A stretch of 64,000 nucleotides of DNA from an uncultured Bacteroidales bacterium (lineage in GTDB: Bacteria; Bacteroidota; Bacteroidia; Bacteroidales; UBA932): assembly GCA_945874155.1 (NCBI GenBank), contig CAMCFO010000009.1, positions 1 to 64,000 of the forward strand, in the 5' to 3' direction. A program made the translations under genes and the position numbers. Positions 9,026-19,131 of the stretch are shown piece after piece. Each line of letters begins with the position of its first letter. Positions within the stretch are counted from its first letter, which is position 1. A model generated the notes under the pieces. The model was not told the DNA's origin and ran no database searches. It saw only the letters and a program-made list of their open reading frames with translations.

Positions 9026-10999
9026 TTATTGCAGCGGACTGGTGTCGGCATCCTTGGTCCAGTATGGGTTCTGGTATAGAGGAGAACTGTCCTTGTCCTT
9101 GCCGTCAGCACTTGTCAGCAGGAATTCCTTGGCGTTGATTGGGGAAAGGTAATATGCCATCTTCCACCCCAAGCCATTGTAACCCTGCTGTTTGGACGTA
9201 AGCTGGTAAGGTCTCAGCCATTCGCTGAGCGATGGTGAGGAAACATTGCTCGTCGCAGAACCGTCGTTGTACAGGCGTATGCCCGCGGCTTCATAGATTT
9301 CCTGCATTCCCCGGGACCATATATGTATTCCTTCGGGGTTGTAAGGCTCGTCAATCAGCTGGTCCAGAGCCCTCCAGCGCACCAGGTCCATCCACCTGAG
9401 GCCTTCGCAGGCAAATTCGCTCCTTCTTTCCCTTCTGATATTGTATCTCAAAGGGTCTATGAGTGCGCCTGCGGTATAGGCACCCCAGTCATTCTCCCTG
9501 TTCATCACCGTTGCGGCTGCCGTTGCGCTCCAGTCCGGGTCCACTCCAGCCCTCTCCCGGAGCAATCTCCAGTATTTGTCTGCCTTGGAGTCTATGCTAC
9601 CGGTTTTCTCATAGCACGCTTCTATGTAGTTCAGTAGGGCTTCCGCACTGCGCAGGACTATGCACCCCGTGCTGCTCGTCCTCTGTCCGGCCTGTTTCTG
9701 ATAGAGGGAATTGCCCTTGCGGGTGGAATAACCGGTGCAGTAGGTGACGACGGATCCGGTGAATTGGGGCACAGGTTCGATTTCTATTGCCTGGTTCGCC
9801 TCGGTGGTAGGCCAGATGTAGTTGCGCTGTCCCGGTTCCTTCAGGAAGCAGCTCAACCTGCTGTCCCTATTGCTCCGCACGTCACTGAATGTTCCGTCAC
9901 CCTTGTACAGGGGGCTGGCGTAGATTGGAAGACCGTCGCTGCATAAGTAACTGTCCACCAGACTCCTGGTGAGACCTGTGCCGTTGTTGCCCCTTTGGGC
10001 GAACATCACGACGCTGTGCCCGACAAGATTGCTGGCGTAAGGGCACCACAATATCACTTCCGCGTTGTCTGAGAGATTTTCTGTCCCGTACATATCCATA
10101 TACGGGTTCGCCGGGTTGGATTCAGATTGCTGGACCATTCCTGTATTGGGAGTGAGTTGTGTGCTCTCGGCCACTGCTTCCGCCGCTTTCATCGCCTCTT
10201 CGAAAAACCAGTTTGCCTCTGCCTCAAGGCTGCCTGCCGGATAGGAGTAGGCTTTGCCAGCAGGCCATCCTGAACCGCCAGGCACAAAAGCCGTCCCGCT
10301 AAAATTCTTGAGCCAGCACCCTTCAAAGAGTGCAACCCTGGACTTGAGCAGATTTGCGGCCGCAACGGAGATTCTCGTGTTCCCCATCTCTGTTCCTGAC
10401 ATCAGTTCTATGGCTTTGTCGAGGTCGGAAAGGATGAACCGTGCCACTTCGTTTCTCGGAGCCCGTACACTTGCGGCAATCAGGTCTTCCCGCCTGTCGG
10501 GCAGTGGAGCGGTGACAATGGGATAATCTCCGAACGCCTGGAGTTTGTCGAAATAGCCGTAAGCCCGCAGGAAATACGCTTCCCCGACATAGTGGTCTAT
10601 GTTGGCTTTGCTCCCGCTGATTTCTCCTGCCTCGTACCTCTCCTTGATTTGGTCGAGGAACCAGTTGATTTTGTAGATGTTGCTGAATCCGTATCCGCCT
10701 CCGCTCTGAGGTACCAGCCAAAGGGACAGATATTTGTCTCCGGGGCCGGAGGCACTTATCTGATTGTCTGTGGTGGCATCGCTTTGGAAGCGTCCGAAAT
10801 CATATCCGTCTATGGAGGTCCATCCGCCGTGGCTCGGCAGGAAATCCGTGTAGCGTCCGTCCACAAAAGACAGTATTGCGGACTCGTTGGTGAAGTACTG
10901 CTCCGGAGTAACTTGTGACAATGGTTCCTTGTCCAGCCAACTGTTGCAGCCTGACAGGATTATCGCGACAGGGATGCAGAATATTAATGTCTTTTTCAT
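9026..10999 (-). CDS. SusD/RagB-family nutrient-binding outer-membrane lipoprotein
   Basis: Surface lipoprotein that lids the SusC-type transporter and binds oligosaccharides at the outer leaflet. Signal peptide with lipobox ILSGC, Cys18, followed by the family start NSWLDKEPLSQVTPEQYF. A helical TPR-like scaffold follows (AYFLRAYGYFDKLQAFGDYPI is its most conserved stretch) and the usual C-terminal RREFA-like region is present (RRERRSEFACEGLRWMDLVRW). 657 residues, at the long end of the family. Five bases separate it from susC and ten from the HTCS gene, forming a tight susC-susD-HTCS operon. Ligand cannot be read from the sequence; the neighbouring GH16 suggests a beta-glucan. Confidence 0.96.
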   Translation of the reverse strand: MKKTLIFCIPVAIILSGCNSWLDKEPLSQVTPEQYFTNESAILSFVDGRYTDFLPSHGGWTSIDGYDFGRFQSDATTDNQISASGPGDKYLSLWLVPQSGGGYGFSNIYKINWFLDQIKERYEAGEISGSKANIDHYVGEAYFLRAYGYFDKLQAFGDYPIVTAPLPDRREDLIAASVRAPRNEVARFILSDLDKAIELMSGTEMGNTRISVAAANLLKSRVALFEGCWLKNFSGTAFVPGGSGWPAGKAYSYPAGSLEAEANWFFEEAMKAAEAVAESTQLTPNTGMVQQSESNPANPYMDMYGTENLSDNAEVILWCPYASNLVGHSVVMFAQRGNNGTGLTRSLVDSYLCSDGLPIYASPLYKGDGTFSDVRSNRDSRLSCFLKEPGQRNYIWPTTEANQAIEIEPVPQFTGSVVTYCTGYSTRKGNSLYQKQAGQRTSSTGCIVLRSAEALLNYIEACYEKTGSIDSKADKYWRLLRERAGVDPDWSATAAATVMNRENDWGAYTAGALIDPLRYNIRRERRSEFACEGLRWMDLVRWRALDQLIDEPYNPEGIHIWSRGMQEIYEAAGIRLYNDGSATSNVSSPSLSEWLRPYQLTSKQQGYNGLGWKMAYYLSPINAKEFLLTSADGKDKDSSPLYQNPYWTKDADTSPLQ

Positions 11000-11004
11000 T
11001 TCTC

Positions 11005-14000
11005 TTAGAATGTTATGCTGATTCCGAATGACAACTGGATGGACAGAGGGTATGCGTTACCGTTGTTATAGGTTCTCCAGTCTTTTTCTGTGTTGTTGTT
11101 GCCTCCGTCAATGGTTTCCGGGTCGAACATACTTGCGAGGGATGTCCCTGTCCAGATGTTTTCTGCGGAGAAATAGGTCCTGAGCCTTTCGATTTTGGCC
11201 GGGCGTGTCCATTTTTCCGGAAGAGTATAGCCCAACTGGAGGTTTTTCAGCCTTATGTATGCGGCATTCTGGAGATAGCGGGTCTGCACCTGATGGTTTC
11301 GTCCGCTGCTGCCGTGGCCCTCTCCACCCCTATCGAATGAAGGGCGGGGGTAATAGGCGTCAGTGTTTATGTCCATTATACCGTCCTGCACCAGTTTGGA
11401 GTTTTCATCCCTGTAGAAATCGAGGTGCTGGACAAGGGCTGCGGACCATTCAGGCTCGGTGTTGGCTCCCCAGAAATAGGAACTGCTCTGCCAATAGTCG
11501 CGTTTCATTACGCCCTGAAAGAACATTCTGAAGTCGATACCCTTCCAGGCAAGGTTGAGGTCAATTCCGAAATGATAGCGCGGAGTGCTGTTTCCGATGA
11601 CCTTCAGGTCTCCGTGGTTGTCTATGGTATCGTCTCCAGTGGAAATGCGACCGTCTCCGTTGAGGTCCTTGTACATTATGTCGCCTGCTCCCCATCCGCT
11701 TCCGAGAGCAGACTGTCCCTGTCGCAGTTCAGAAGGATAATAGCCATTTGCCTCGAGGAAATTCTGGTCCAACCGGTCCAGGTGTACGTCCATCTCCTCC
11801 TGGCTTTTTGCTATGCCAATGGTCTCATATCCCCATATTTCGCCGAGTTTTCGTCCCGGGATGTACTGCCGTATGGAGCCCGTGGTGTTGCTCGGATATT
11901 TCGTGACTATGGTCTGTGAGTCAGACAGGAGGAATTTTAGACCGTAGAACAATCCGCAGGACAACTGGTCTTTCCATTCCAGTTCGAGTTCCCAGCCGTA
12001 GGTCATCAGGTCGGTGTTGTTGGTCTTCGGGGTGGTATACCCAAGAATGGAAGGCAGTTCAAGGGAGGCACCCATCATATCTATGGTATATCTCGTGTAA
12101 TAGTCGAATGAACCTGTGAGCCTGTTGTTGAACAGACCGAAGTCCATTCCCACGTTCCAGCTCCTGACTTTCTCCCAGGTCAGTTCGGTGGTGATGGCTG
12201 CCGGCACGCCTATGGTTGTGGTCTTAACTCCGTTCTGGAGCCAGGAGCCGCTGTTGGTGGAAGGGGCGAAAGTGCTGTAGGTCGGGTACCACCCGTTGGT
12301 GTTCTGGTTGCCGAGAGAACCGTAGGATGCCCTGAGTTTCCAAAGGTCCATATATCTGCGGTAAGGAGCCCAGAAATCCTCGTTTGCTATGTTCCATCCC
12401 AGGGATATGGAAGGGTAGAGATTCCATCGGAGATTGTCCCGGTAGCGGCTTGTGCCGTCATAGCGAATGTTGCCCTCCACAAGGTATCTGCCCTTCCAGT
12501 CATAGTTGATTCTCCCGAAAAAGCCAGCCGTGGCCCAGGAGTTCCGGTTTCCGTAAGGGCTGAGGTCTTTTTTCACCCAGGAGGAAGATGCACTGTCCCA
12601 AACCAGCCCGGTTGTGAGGTCGATTTCCGGAAGGGCATCGCTCACGAGGCCATAAGCCGTAATGCCAGTCTGCTTCTGCATCAGGTTCTCAACCTGCGCG
12701 CCTGCCATAAATGCGAGATTGTGTCCGTCTCCTGCGGTGAAACTGTAGTTCATCCTCAGGTTGCCGTTCAGGTAATTTTCCAGATATCTCGCTTCGGTCA
12801 CTGAAGTCGTGGCCTTATCCTTGTCCACAGGGTTTCCGTAAATGTCGCAGTTGTAGGTCTTGAGGGTCGAGGATTTCGTGTCTGCGGATTTTATTTTGTA
12901 GTTGAACTCCAGGGTCGTAACCCAGTTCTTGATTGGTTCGATTGAGAGGGAGAGCTGCTGGTAGATGTTGTCGGTCACTTTTTCGTAGGTGCCTCCCTGG
13001 AGGAAATCCCTGCCTGGCCATACGTCAGAATAAGGATTGCCGTTGTTGTCGTAGAGCGGGAGATTCGGCCAGTTCTGGCGGGCGAGGTTTTCATACAGGC
13101 CGTCGTTCATAGCGGACGGCTTTGTGTAGTCTTCCCTTATGAATCTCATAGAATAGCCCAGGTCGATGTGGTCGGTGAGTTGTGCATTCAGTTTGCCTGT
13201 GGCGCTGTACCTGCGCATATCCTCCCTTCCGAGATTCAGGAGACCCTCCTGCAGCATATAGTTCAGGGAAGTGTAGAAAGTGACTTTGCCGTTGCCGCCG
13301 CTTGCACTGAGGTTGTGCTCGTGGGAGAAGTTCCAGTCCTTGAAGAATACGTCGTACCAGTCCGTGTTGGCATTGGCGGTGTGGAAGGTGTCCTGCCACT
13401 GGGTGCCGCTGGTCGGAAGGGGAAAGACGGTATCTATCTCTCCCTGCTGGTATGCCAGAATTCTCGAAAGTGTTTCCTCGGTGAAGACCGTTTCGGTCAT
13501 ATTGTTAGATGTGTTCCTCTTGGCTTCGTTGTAGTAGTTGGCGAAGGACCAGGAATCCATCTGGTGCATTTTCACAGTCGGAGAACCCCACCTGAAATTG
13601 TTGTTGTAGTTGATTTGGACTTTGCCCTCCTTGCCGCTCTTGGTGGTGACGAGAATTACCCCGAAAGGTGCCCGGCTGCCGTAAATGCTCGCAGATGCCG
13701 CATCTTTAAGCACGGAAACGGATTCTATGTCCTGAGGATTGATTGTGTTGAGGTCTCCTTCCATTCCGTCAATCAGGACGAGGGGATTGCCGCTCGTGCC
13801 TTCCCCTATGGTGGCGGTTCCCCTGATGTTCATACTTGGCGTTTTCTCCATAGAACCGCTGCGGGAAGTAATCTGAAGTCCCGGCACCAGACCCTGAAGT
13901 GCGGAAGTGGCATTGGATACCGGACGGGTTTCAAGGGCTTTGGCATCGGTAATTCCCACGGCCCCAGTGAGATTGACCCTCTTCTGTACTCCATATCCGA

Positions 14001-14319
14001 CGACTACTACCTCTTCGAGTGTCTCAACATCGTCTTCCAGGACTATGTTCACGACGGCTCTCCCTCTCACAGGCTCTTCTGCCGTCTTGTATCCTATGGC
14101 AGTTACAGTCAGTATGTCGTCCGGTCCTGCCTTTATGCTGAAATTGCCGTCCAAGTCAGTCATCTCTCCTATGGATGTACCCTTGACTTGTACCGGGGTG
14201 GATATGACGCTCTCTCCGTGAGTGTCCGTCACTTTTCCCTTCACAGTCTGCCCGTTTGCATTGATAACGGCTGCCAAAAGGAAAATTGCGCTTGCAATTA
14301 ATCTTGTTTTGTGGTTCAT
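11005..14319 (-). CDS. SusC/RagA-family TonB-dependent outer-membrane transporter
   Basis: Outer-membrane beta-barrel importer energised by TonB. I start it at the ATG at 14319 (MNHKTRLIASAIFLLAAVIN), which begins a standard signal peptide; a longer frame to 14373 is open but would begin upstream of the likely transcription start set by the -7 box at 14362-14369. After the signal come a carboxypeptidase-regulatory-like domain (VKGKVTDTHG to about residue 95), the SusC signature VVVGYGVQKRVNLTGAV, a plug domain with NPQDIESVSVLKDA, and a barrel ending in an aromatic residue (LSFGISITF). 1104 residues, complete. It is the first gene of the susC-susD-HTCS operon. Confidence 0.97.
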   Translation of the reverse strand: MNHKTRLIASAIFLLAAVINANGQTVKGKVTDTHGESVISTPVQVKGTSIGEMTDLDGNFSIKAGPDDILTVTAIGYKTAEEPVRGRAVVNIVLEDDVETLEEVVVVGYGVQKRVNLTGAVGITDAKALETRPVSNATSALQGLVPGLQITSRSGSMEKTPSMNIRGTATIGEGTSGNPLVLIDGMEGDLNTINPQDIESVSVLKDAASASIYGSRAPFGVILVTTKSGKEGKVQINYNNNFRWGSPTVKMHQMDSWSFANYYNEAKRNTSNNMTETVFTEETLSRILAYQQGEIDTVFPLPTSGTQWQDTFHTANANTDWYDVFFKDWNFSHEHNLSASGGNGKVTFYTSLNYMLQEGLLNLGREDMRRYSATGKLNAQLTDHIDLGYSMRFIREDYTKPSAMNDGLYENLARQNWPNLPLYDNNGNPYSDVWPGRDFLQGGTYEKVTDNIYQQLSLSIEPIKNWVTTLEFNYKIKSADTKSSTLKTYNCDIYGNPVDKDKATTSVTEARYLENYLNGNLRMNYSFTAGDGHNLAFMAGAQVENLMQKQTGITAYGLVSDALPEIDLTTGLVWDSASSSWVKKDLSPYGNRNSWATAGFFGRINYDWKGRYLVEGNIRYDGTSRYRDNLRWNLYPSISLGWNIANEDFWAPYRRYMDLWKLRASYGSLGNQNTNGWYPTYSTFAPSTNSGSWLQNGVKTTTIGVPAAITTELTWEKVRSWNVGMDFGLFNNRLTGSFDYYTRYTIDMMGASLELPSILGYTTPKTNNTDLMTYGWELELEWKDQLSCGLFYGLKFLLSDSQTIVTKYPSNTTGSIRQYIPGRKLGEIWGYETIGIAKSQEEMDVHLDRLDQNFLEANGYYPSELRQGQSALGSGWGAGDIMYKDLNGDGRISTGDDTIDNHGDLKVIGNSTPRYHFGIDLNLAWKGIDFRMFFQGVMKRDYWQSSSYFWGANTEPEWSAALVQHLDFYRDENSKLVQDGIMDINTDAYYPRPSFDRGGEGHGSSGRNHQVQTRYLQNAAYIRLKNLQLGYTLPEKWTRPAKIERLRTYFSAENIWTGTSLASMFDPETIDGGNNNTEKDWRTYNNGNAYPLSIQLSFGISITF

Positions 14320-14361
14320 GGTTATTGTCTGTTGGTGTTTGTCTCCTGTCAGGGGACAATG

Positions 14362-14369
14362 CAAAGTTA
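14362..14369 (-). promoter_or_regulatory. -7 element of the susC-susD-HTCS promoter
   Basis: Read on the - strand this is TAACTTTG, matching the Bacteroidota TAnnTTTG box. The transcript would start near 14355, about 35 bases before the chosen susC start. No good -33 TTTG is seen at the expected distance, in keeping with an activator-dependent promoter; the HTCS is the natural candidate. Confidence 0.55.
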
Positions 14370-14466
14370 TCATAAGCCTGCGTTTTTTGTGGACGAATTA
14401 TTTCCGATAACGGTAGAATTGAATGCAATCTGGAAATGTTTAATCCTGAGATCTGGCAGCAAATGT

Positions 14467-14474
14467 TACATTTG
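14467..14474 (+). promoter_or_regulatory. -7 element before the CotH-family gene
   Basis: TACATTTG matches TAnnTTTG. Transcription would begin near 14480, exactly where the longest possible ATG of the next gene lies, so translation more likely starts at 14510. Confidence 0.5.
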
Positions 14475-14509
14475 AAAAAATGGACAAAATAAAAAAAACG
14501 TTTATAAAA

Positions 14510-15841
14510 ATGAAGAAAGCTCCGTTTATAATAGTGCTGCTGTCGGCTTTTATCCTGTTTGCCTGTAGCCGGGAAGACCTAGATCCTGTCCTGCCTCCTG
14601 ATTCTCAGGAAACTACCGATGACAACGGAAAGGAGGAAGATCCGGGAGATGATGCCCCAGGAGAGGAAAACCCCGGAGACGGAGATTCCCAGACTCCCGG
14701 GCCTGAAACGCCGGACAAGCCTGGATATGACCCTTACGGTGACAATCACGGGGAATTGCCGGTAATCCGAATAGACACTCCCGAAGGTGTTGCCATAGAC
14801 AGCAAGGAGAAATGGGTGGAGAATGCTGTGTTTTCCATTGAATATCCCGGTGCGCCTGCAGAAGACCTTGGGCTTGCCAAAATCAAGTTGCGCGGAAATT
14901 CCACTCTTTATTACCCCAAAAAGTCCTTCAACTTCAAACTTGACCATAAGGCATCTCTCGTGAATATGCCCCAGGACAAGAGCTGGTGCCTGCTTGCCCA
15001 GTGGATGGACCGCACCCTGCTCCGCAATGACGTGGCTTTCGAAATCGCCCGCAGGACACATTCCCTGGGATGGGCACCAAGGGGAGAATTCGTCGAATTG
15101 ATTTTGAACGGAAAGTTTCTCGGCACTTATTACCTGTGTGAGAAAATCAAAATTGCAAAGCAGAGGGTCATAACAGCTGAAAACGGATATATACTTGAAC
15201 TGGATACATATTATGACGAAGAGTATAAGTTCAAGTCGGAGAAATTCAATTTGCCGGTAATGTTGAAAGAACCTGATCCGGAAGATATAACACCGGAATA
15301 TTTTGAAGATGTGAAGGAGTTCTTCAACAAGGCTGAACTGTATCTGACCTCTTCAGATTGCCGCATTTACGGTGAGTACATAGATATGGACAGTTTCATA
15401 GACTGGATTTTCGTGCACGAATTGACGTCAAACTACGAACCGTCCCATCCCAAAAGCACCTATATGTTTCTGGCTCCTGACGGAAAACTGCACGCGGGAC
15501 CTGTCTGGGATTTTGACTGGGGAACTTTCAAACCGAACAATAAGGGGCTGGTTATGGAGGACAAATGGTGGTTCAAATGTTTTTTCGCCGATCCGGATTT
15601 TGTCACACGGCTCAAGCAGAAGTGGAATGAGGAGCTGCCTGTTTTTCTTGAGATATCGGACTATATAGACCGCCGGGTGGTGAATCTGAGAAGGTCGGCA
15701 GAAGACAACAGCCGCCAATGGCCCATCAGCGGAAAAGTGAATGGAGATGAGCAATTGTCATATCACGAAGCCGTGCAGAGGATGAAACATTCCTATGAGC
15801 AGAGATTGTGCGTGCTCGACCAGACAATCAGCGAACTTTAG
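14510..15841 (+). CDS. CotH kinase-family lipoprotein
   Basis: Secreted lipoprotein of the CotH family (spore-coat H-like atypical kinases found widely outside spore formers). The start at 14510 gives a clean signal MKKAPFIIVLLSAFILFAC with lipobox Cys19; an in-frame ATG at 14480 would sit at the transcription start. A low-complexity, acidic Pro/Asp/Glu linker (about 25-85) follows and probably spaces the domain from the membrane. The CotH domain runs from about residue 90 to 430, with KIKLRGNST, the cluster SHPKSTYMFLAP and the active-site motif GPVWDFDWGTF. Family members can transfer phosphate or other nucleotide-derived groups to secreted proteins; the target here is unknown. The gene lies divergent to susC, so it may be co-regulated, but its link to the utilisation locus is only positional. 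Its stop overlaps the rsmA stop on the other strand. Confidence 0.88.
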   Translation: MKKAPFIIVLLSAFILFACSREDLDPVLPPDSQETTDDNGKEEDPGDDAPGEENPGDGDSQTPGPETPDKPGYDPYGDNHGELPVIRIDTPEGVAIDSKEKWVENAVFSIEYPGAPAEDLGLAKIKLRGNSTLYYPKKSFNFKLDHKASLVNMPQDKSWCLLAQWMDRTLLRNDVAFEIARRTHSLGWAPRGEFVELILNGKFLGTYYLCEKIKIAKQRVITAENGYILELDTYYDEEYKFKSEKFNLPVMLKEPDPEDITPEYFEDVKEFFNKAELYLTSSDCRIYGEYIDMDSFIDWIFVHELTSNYEPSHPKSTYMFLAPDGKLHAGPVWDFDWGTFKPNNKGLVMEDKWWFKCFFADPDFVTRLKQKWNEELPVFLEISDYIDRRVVNLRRSAEDNSRQWPISGKVNGDEQLSYHEAVQRMKHSYEQRLCVLDQTISEL

Positions 15842-16641
15842 AACCTGTTGGTAAGGCTGACGAAATCCTCAACCCCGAGGCGCTCCGGACGCAGGTCGAA
15901 CACCGGGTCGGAGAGGAAGGTCTGGATTTGCTCTTCGCTCAGGCCCTTCTTTGCCGCCATTTCTCGGACAAGGGGTTTGAGAGAGTTGCGCAGGGTCTTG
16001 CGCCGCTGGTTGAAACTCGTCTTGACTATGGTCTTGAACAGTTTCTCGTCGCATCCGAGGTCGGTGCGGGAATTCCTGCGCAGGCGGATTACTGCGGATT
16101 TCACCTTGGGCGGCGGATTGAATGCCCCTTCGCCCACCGTGAACAGATATTCTATGTCGTACCAGGCCTGAAGCAGCACCGACAGAATGCCGTAGGTCTT
16201 GGTGCCGGGCTGTTCGGCGATTCTTTCGGCCACTTCCTTCTGTATCATACACACAACCTGGGGCACCTGGTCCTTGTAGTCCAGGATTTTGAAGAAGATT
16301 TGTGACGAGATATTGTAGGGGAAATTGCCGATTACGCAGAACTCGCCCTTGAAGAAATTCTCCAGTTTCAGACGCAGGAAGTCCGCCTCCACCAGTCTTC
16401 CGTTGGCCCTGCTGAAATGGGTGAGCAGGTAATTCACTGATTCAGTGTCGATTTCCACCATTTTCAGGTCCACATCCTCCCTTTCCAGAAGGTATTGCGA
16501 CAGCACGCCCATACCCGGTCCCACTTCCAGAACAGGCATAACGCATCCTTGGTCAACAATCAGTGATTCGGCTATTTTCTGAGCAATCGACAAGTCCGTC
16601 AGGAAATGTTGTCCCAGCGCTTTTTTAGGTCTTACTTCCAT
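15838..16641 (-). CDS. rsmA: 16S rRNA dimethyladenosine transferase RsmA (KsgA)
   Basis: Dimethylates the two adjacent adenosines in the 3'-terminal hairpin of 16S rRNA, a late step of small-subunit maturation, using S-adenosylmethionine. 267 residues, the normal size. It begins [11 protein letters not shown], as the family does; the SAM motif is [16 protein letters not shown] (about 38-53) and the catalytic NLPY-type motif is NFPYNIS. The C-terminal domain carries [12 protein letters not shown]. It overlaps the convergent CotH-family gene by four bases and has its own - strand promoter. No oddities. Confidence 0.97.
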   Translation of the reverse strand: MEVRPKKALGQHFLTDLSIAQKIAESLIVDQGCVMPVLEVGPGMGVLSQYLLEREDVDLKMVEIDTESVNYLLTHFSRANGRLVEADFLRLKLENFFKGEFCVIGNFPYNISSQIFFKILDYKDQVPQVVCMIQKEVAERIAEQPGTKTYGILSVLLQAWYDIEYLFTVGEGAFNPPPKVKSAVIRLRRNSRTDLGCDEKLFKTIVKTSFNQRRKTLRNSLKPLVREMAAKKGLSEEQIQTFLSDPVFDLRPERLGVEDFVSLTNRF

Positions 16642-16660
16642 ATTTCAGAGAATTTGTCCG

Positions 16661-16668
16661 CAAAGATA
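16661..16668 (-). promoter_or_regulatory. -7 element of the rsmA promoter
   Basis: On the - strand TATCTTTG, a strong TAnnTTTG match, 20 bases upstream of the rsmA ATG. It implies a very short 5' leader. Confidence 0.6.
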
Positions 16669-16723
16669 GGACAACAGTTTCAATTTTTATCATTCAGGCT
16701 TATCCTATTCAATTTTATTTGTT

Positions 16724-16731
16724 TAATTTTG
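16724..16731 (+). promoter_or_regulatory. -7 element of the aspS promoter
   Basis: TAATTTTG matches TAnnTTTG, 65 bases before the chosen aspS ATG. A longer open frame from 16719 would begin inside this box and is therefore rejected as the start. Confidence 0.5.
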
Positions 16732-16796
16732 CTGGATTTTTGTGGGCAAGGCATATTACCCAGTGCCTGATTAACGGAAAACAAATTATCAAATAT

Positions 16797-18566
16797 ATGT
16801 ACAGAACACATACTTGCGGACAACTCCGCATAGAAAATGCAGGCGAAACCGTCACTCTCGCCGGGTGGGTGCAGAAATGCCGCAAACTCGGAGGTATGAC
16901 TTTCATAGACCTGCGCGACCGCTACGGCATCACCCAGCTGGTCGTCAATGCCTCTGAAGGAGAACTTATGCAGACAGCCGCTTCTCTCGGAAGGGAATTC
17001 GTGATACAGGCCACCGGAAAGGTCATAGAGCGTTCCAGCAAGAACCCCAAGATGCCTACCGGAGACATAGAAATCGAGGTGACAGCGCTCAAGGTCCTGA
17101 ACAAGGCCCAGACCCCTCCTTTCACCATCGAGGATGTCAGCGACGGAGGAGAGGAACTCCGTGCGAAATACCGCTACCTTGACCTGCGCCGCAACCCTCT
17201 GCGCAAGGCTCTCGAACTCAGGCACAAGATTGCGCACGAAATACGCAACTATCTGGATGCCAAGTCCTTCCTTGAAATCGAGACCCCTTACCTCATCAAA
17301 TCCACTCCGGAAGGAGCAAGGGACTTCGTGGTGCCTTCCAGAATGAATCCAGGGCAGTTCTACGCCCTTCCTCAGTCACCCCAGACCTTCAAGCAGCTGC
17401 TTATGGTGGCAGGTTACGACCGCTACTTCCAGATAGTCCGCTGTTTCCGTGACGAGGATCTGCGTGCCGACCGTCAGCCTGAGTTCACCCAGATAGACTG
17501 CGAAATGTCCTTCGTGGAGCAGGAAGACGTGCTCAACACCTTCGAGGGAATGATGAGGACTCTTTTCAAGAACGTGCTGGACGTGACCATCCCGAATCCT
17601 ATTCCGAGAATGAGCTGGTACGACGCTATGGATTACTATGGCAGCGACAAACCGGACATCCGCTTCGATATGAAGCTTCACGAAATCACCTCCCTTGTGC
17701 AGGGACACGGTTTCTCCGTATTTGATTCAGTGGAATATGTGGGAGCCATCGCAGTGAAGGGTGCAGCGGAATATACCCGCAAGCAGCTGGACGAACTCAC
17801 CGAATGGGTGAAGAGACCTCAGGTGGGAGCCAAAGGATTGGTTTACATCAAATTGAATGCTGACGGAAGCATCAAATCTTCAGTGGACAAGTTCTACACT
17901 CCGGAGGAGCTTGCGCAGGTTGCAGAAACAGCCGGCGCCCAGAAAGGTGACCTTGTGCTCGTGCTCTGCGGTCCGAAGAGAAAGACTCAGACTATGCTCG
18001 GAGTTCTCCGTATAGAAATGGGCAACCGACTCGGCCTGAGGGACCCGCTGAATTTCGCTCCTCTATGGGTGGTGGATTTCCCACTGCTCGAATGGGACGA
18101 CGAGACCAATCGCTTCTACGCAATGCACCATCCGTTCACGGCACCTAAGCCGGAGCATCTGGACTTGTTCTACAGCAACAGGAAAGAAGACCTTGAGAAA
18201 GTATGTGCAAATGCCTATGACTTTGTTCTCAACGGCACCGAACTCGGCGGAGGATCCATACGTATCCACGAGGCTGATGTGCAGGAGAGGATGTTCGAGG
18301 TGCTCGGCATCAGCAAGGAAGACGCTGATTACAAGTTCGGTTTCATAATCAATGCGTTCAAGTTCGGTGCTCCGCCTCACGGAGGTCTCGCATTCGGTTT
18401 CGACCGTGTCTGCGCCCTCTTTGGAGGTCAGGAGACCATACGTGACTATATCGCATTCCCTAAGAACAACCAGGGACGTGATGTGATGATAGATTCTCCA
18501 TCCTATATAGATCAGGAGCAGATGGACGAACTTTGTCTGAACTCCACTGCCCCGAAACAGGAGTAA
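16797..18566 (+). CDS. aspS: Aspartate--tRNA ligase
   Basis: Class II aminoacyl-tRNA synthetase charging tRNA-Asp. 589 residues from [13 protein letters not shown], the standard bacterial N-terminus. Order of parts: anticodon-binding OB fold (about 1-110; [20 protein letters not shown]), catalytic core with motif 2 [18 protein letters not shown], the bacterial GAD insertion (about 290-410), and motif 3 [15 protein letters not shown] near the C-terminus with the family ending [11 protein letters not shown]. It could be the discriminating or non-discriminating type; I cannot tell without finding the asparagine enzymes elsewhere. A strong terminator follows, so it is probably monocistronic. Confidence 0.97.
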   Translation: MYRTHTCGQLRIENAGETVTLAGWVQKCRKLGGMTFIDLRDRYGITQLVVNASEGELMQTAASLGREFVIQATGKVIERSSKNPKMPTGDIEIEVTALKVLNKAQTPPFTIEDVSDGGEELRAKYRYLDLRRNPLRKALELRHKIAHEIRNYLDAKSFLEIETPYLIKSTPEGARDFVVPSRMNPGQFYALPQSPQTFKQLLMVAGYDRYFQIVRCFRDEDLRADRQPEFTQIDCEMSFVEQEDVLNTFEGMMRTLFKNVLDVTIPNPIPRMSWYDAMDYYGSDKPDIRFDMKLHEITSLVQGHGFSVFDSVEYVGAIAVKGAAEYTRKQLDELTEWVKRPQVGAKGLVYIKLNADGSIKSSVDKFYTPEELAQVAETAGAQKGDLVLVLCGPKRKTQTMLGVLRIEMGNRLGLRDPLNFAPLWVVDFPLLEWDDETNRFYAMHHPFTAPKPEHLDLFYSNRKEDLEKVCANAYDFVLNGTELGGGSIRIHEADVQERMFEVLGISKEDADYKFGFIINAFKFGAPPHGGLAFGFDRVCALFGGQETIRDYIAFPKNNQGRDVMIDSPSYIDQEQMDELCLNSTAPKQE

Positions 18567-18587
18567 AGCAATCTACTTATGTTGGCA

Positions 18588-18616
18588 CGGGGTTTGCGCT
18601 GCAAGCCCCGCTTTTT
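18588..18616 (+). terminator. Rho-independent terminator of aspS
   Basis: CGGGGTTTGC (18588-18597) pairs with GCAAGCCCCG (18601-18610), with one G-T pair and a three-base loop, followed by CTTTTTA. It separates aspS from the efflux operon. Confidence 0.85.
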
Positions 18617-18630
18617 ATTTTCCGAATACA

Positions 18631-19131
18631 ATGAAAATCAAGAAACTATCCATCCCGGCCGCCATCATTTCGGCTATAGTGCTGCTCTCTTCCTGCAGCA
18701 AAATCAGCAGGTTCCAGGGCAATTATTCATTCAAGACCAGCGGAACTGTGACTATGGAAAGAGCCTCCGTAAACGATGCCACTAAAGAGGAAATCAAATC
18801 CGCACTCACTTCCGAATCCGGTCAGATGAATATACTTTCCAAAGGAGGGGATTCCCTGATTGTGACTATGAGCATCATCGGAGGGGATGTGGTGGTGATG
18901 GAAGGTAAACTTGAAAACGACCGCATAGTCCTTAACCCTTTCAAAAGGATGATAACCGTTTTCGACGGCAGCAGGAATGTGGCAATGGATATGGATATAA
19001 CGGGGTCCGCCACGAGATATGACGATGTGATACTTTACGAGTTCCGGTATCGCGGCACCGGTACATCCCTCTCCTACAAATATACAGTCAAGGAGTCCGA
19101 AGTCAAATGCGTAGCCAAAGCCAATGAATAG
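18631..19131 (+). CDS. Small lipoprotein of unknown function, first gene of an efflux operon
   Basis: 166 residues with a lipoprotein signal ending at Cys22 (VLLSSC). The mature part is beta-rich with no motif I recognise; it has the general look of a small lipocalin-like or DUF-type envelope protein (short alternating strands, for example ILSKGGDSLIVTMSIIGGDVVV). The following gene starts inside its last codons, so it is translationally coupled to the membrane fusion protein and may be an accessory lipoprotein of that pump. Function is not assigned. Confidence 0.75.
   Translation: MKIKKLSIPAAIISAIVLLSSCSKISRFQGNYSFKTSGTVTMERASVNDATKEEIKSALTSESGQMNILSKGGDSLIVTMSIIGGDVVVMEGKLENDRIVLNPFKRMITVFDGSRNVAMDMDITGSATRYDDVILYEFRYRGTGTSLSYKYTVKESEVKCVAKANE

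Noticed and set aside
13168..14301. 377-codon open frame on + opposite susC
   Set aside because: It is antisense to a well-supported SusC gene, has no signal or domain I recognise and mirrors its codon bias; a shadow frame.
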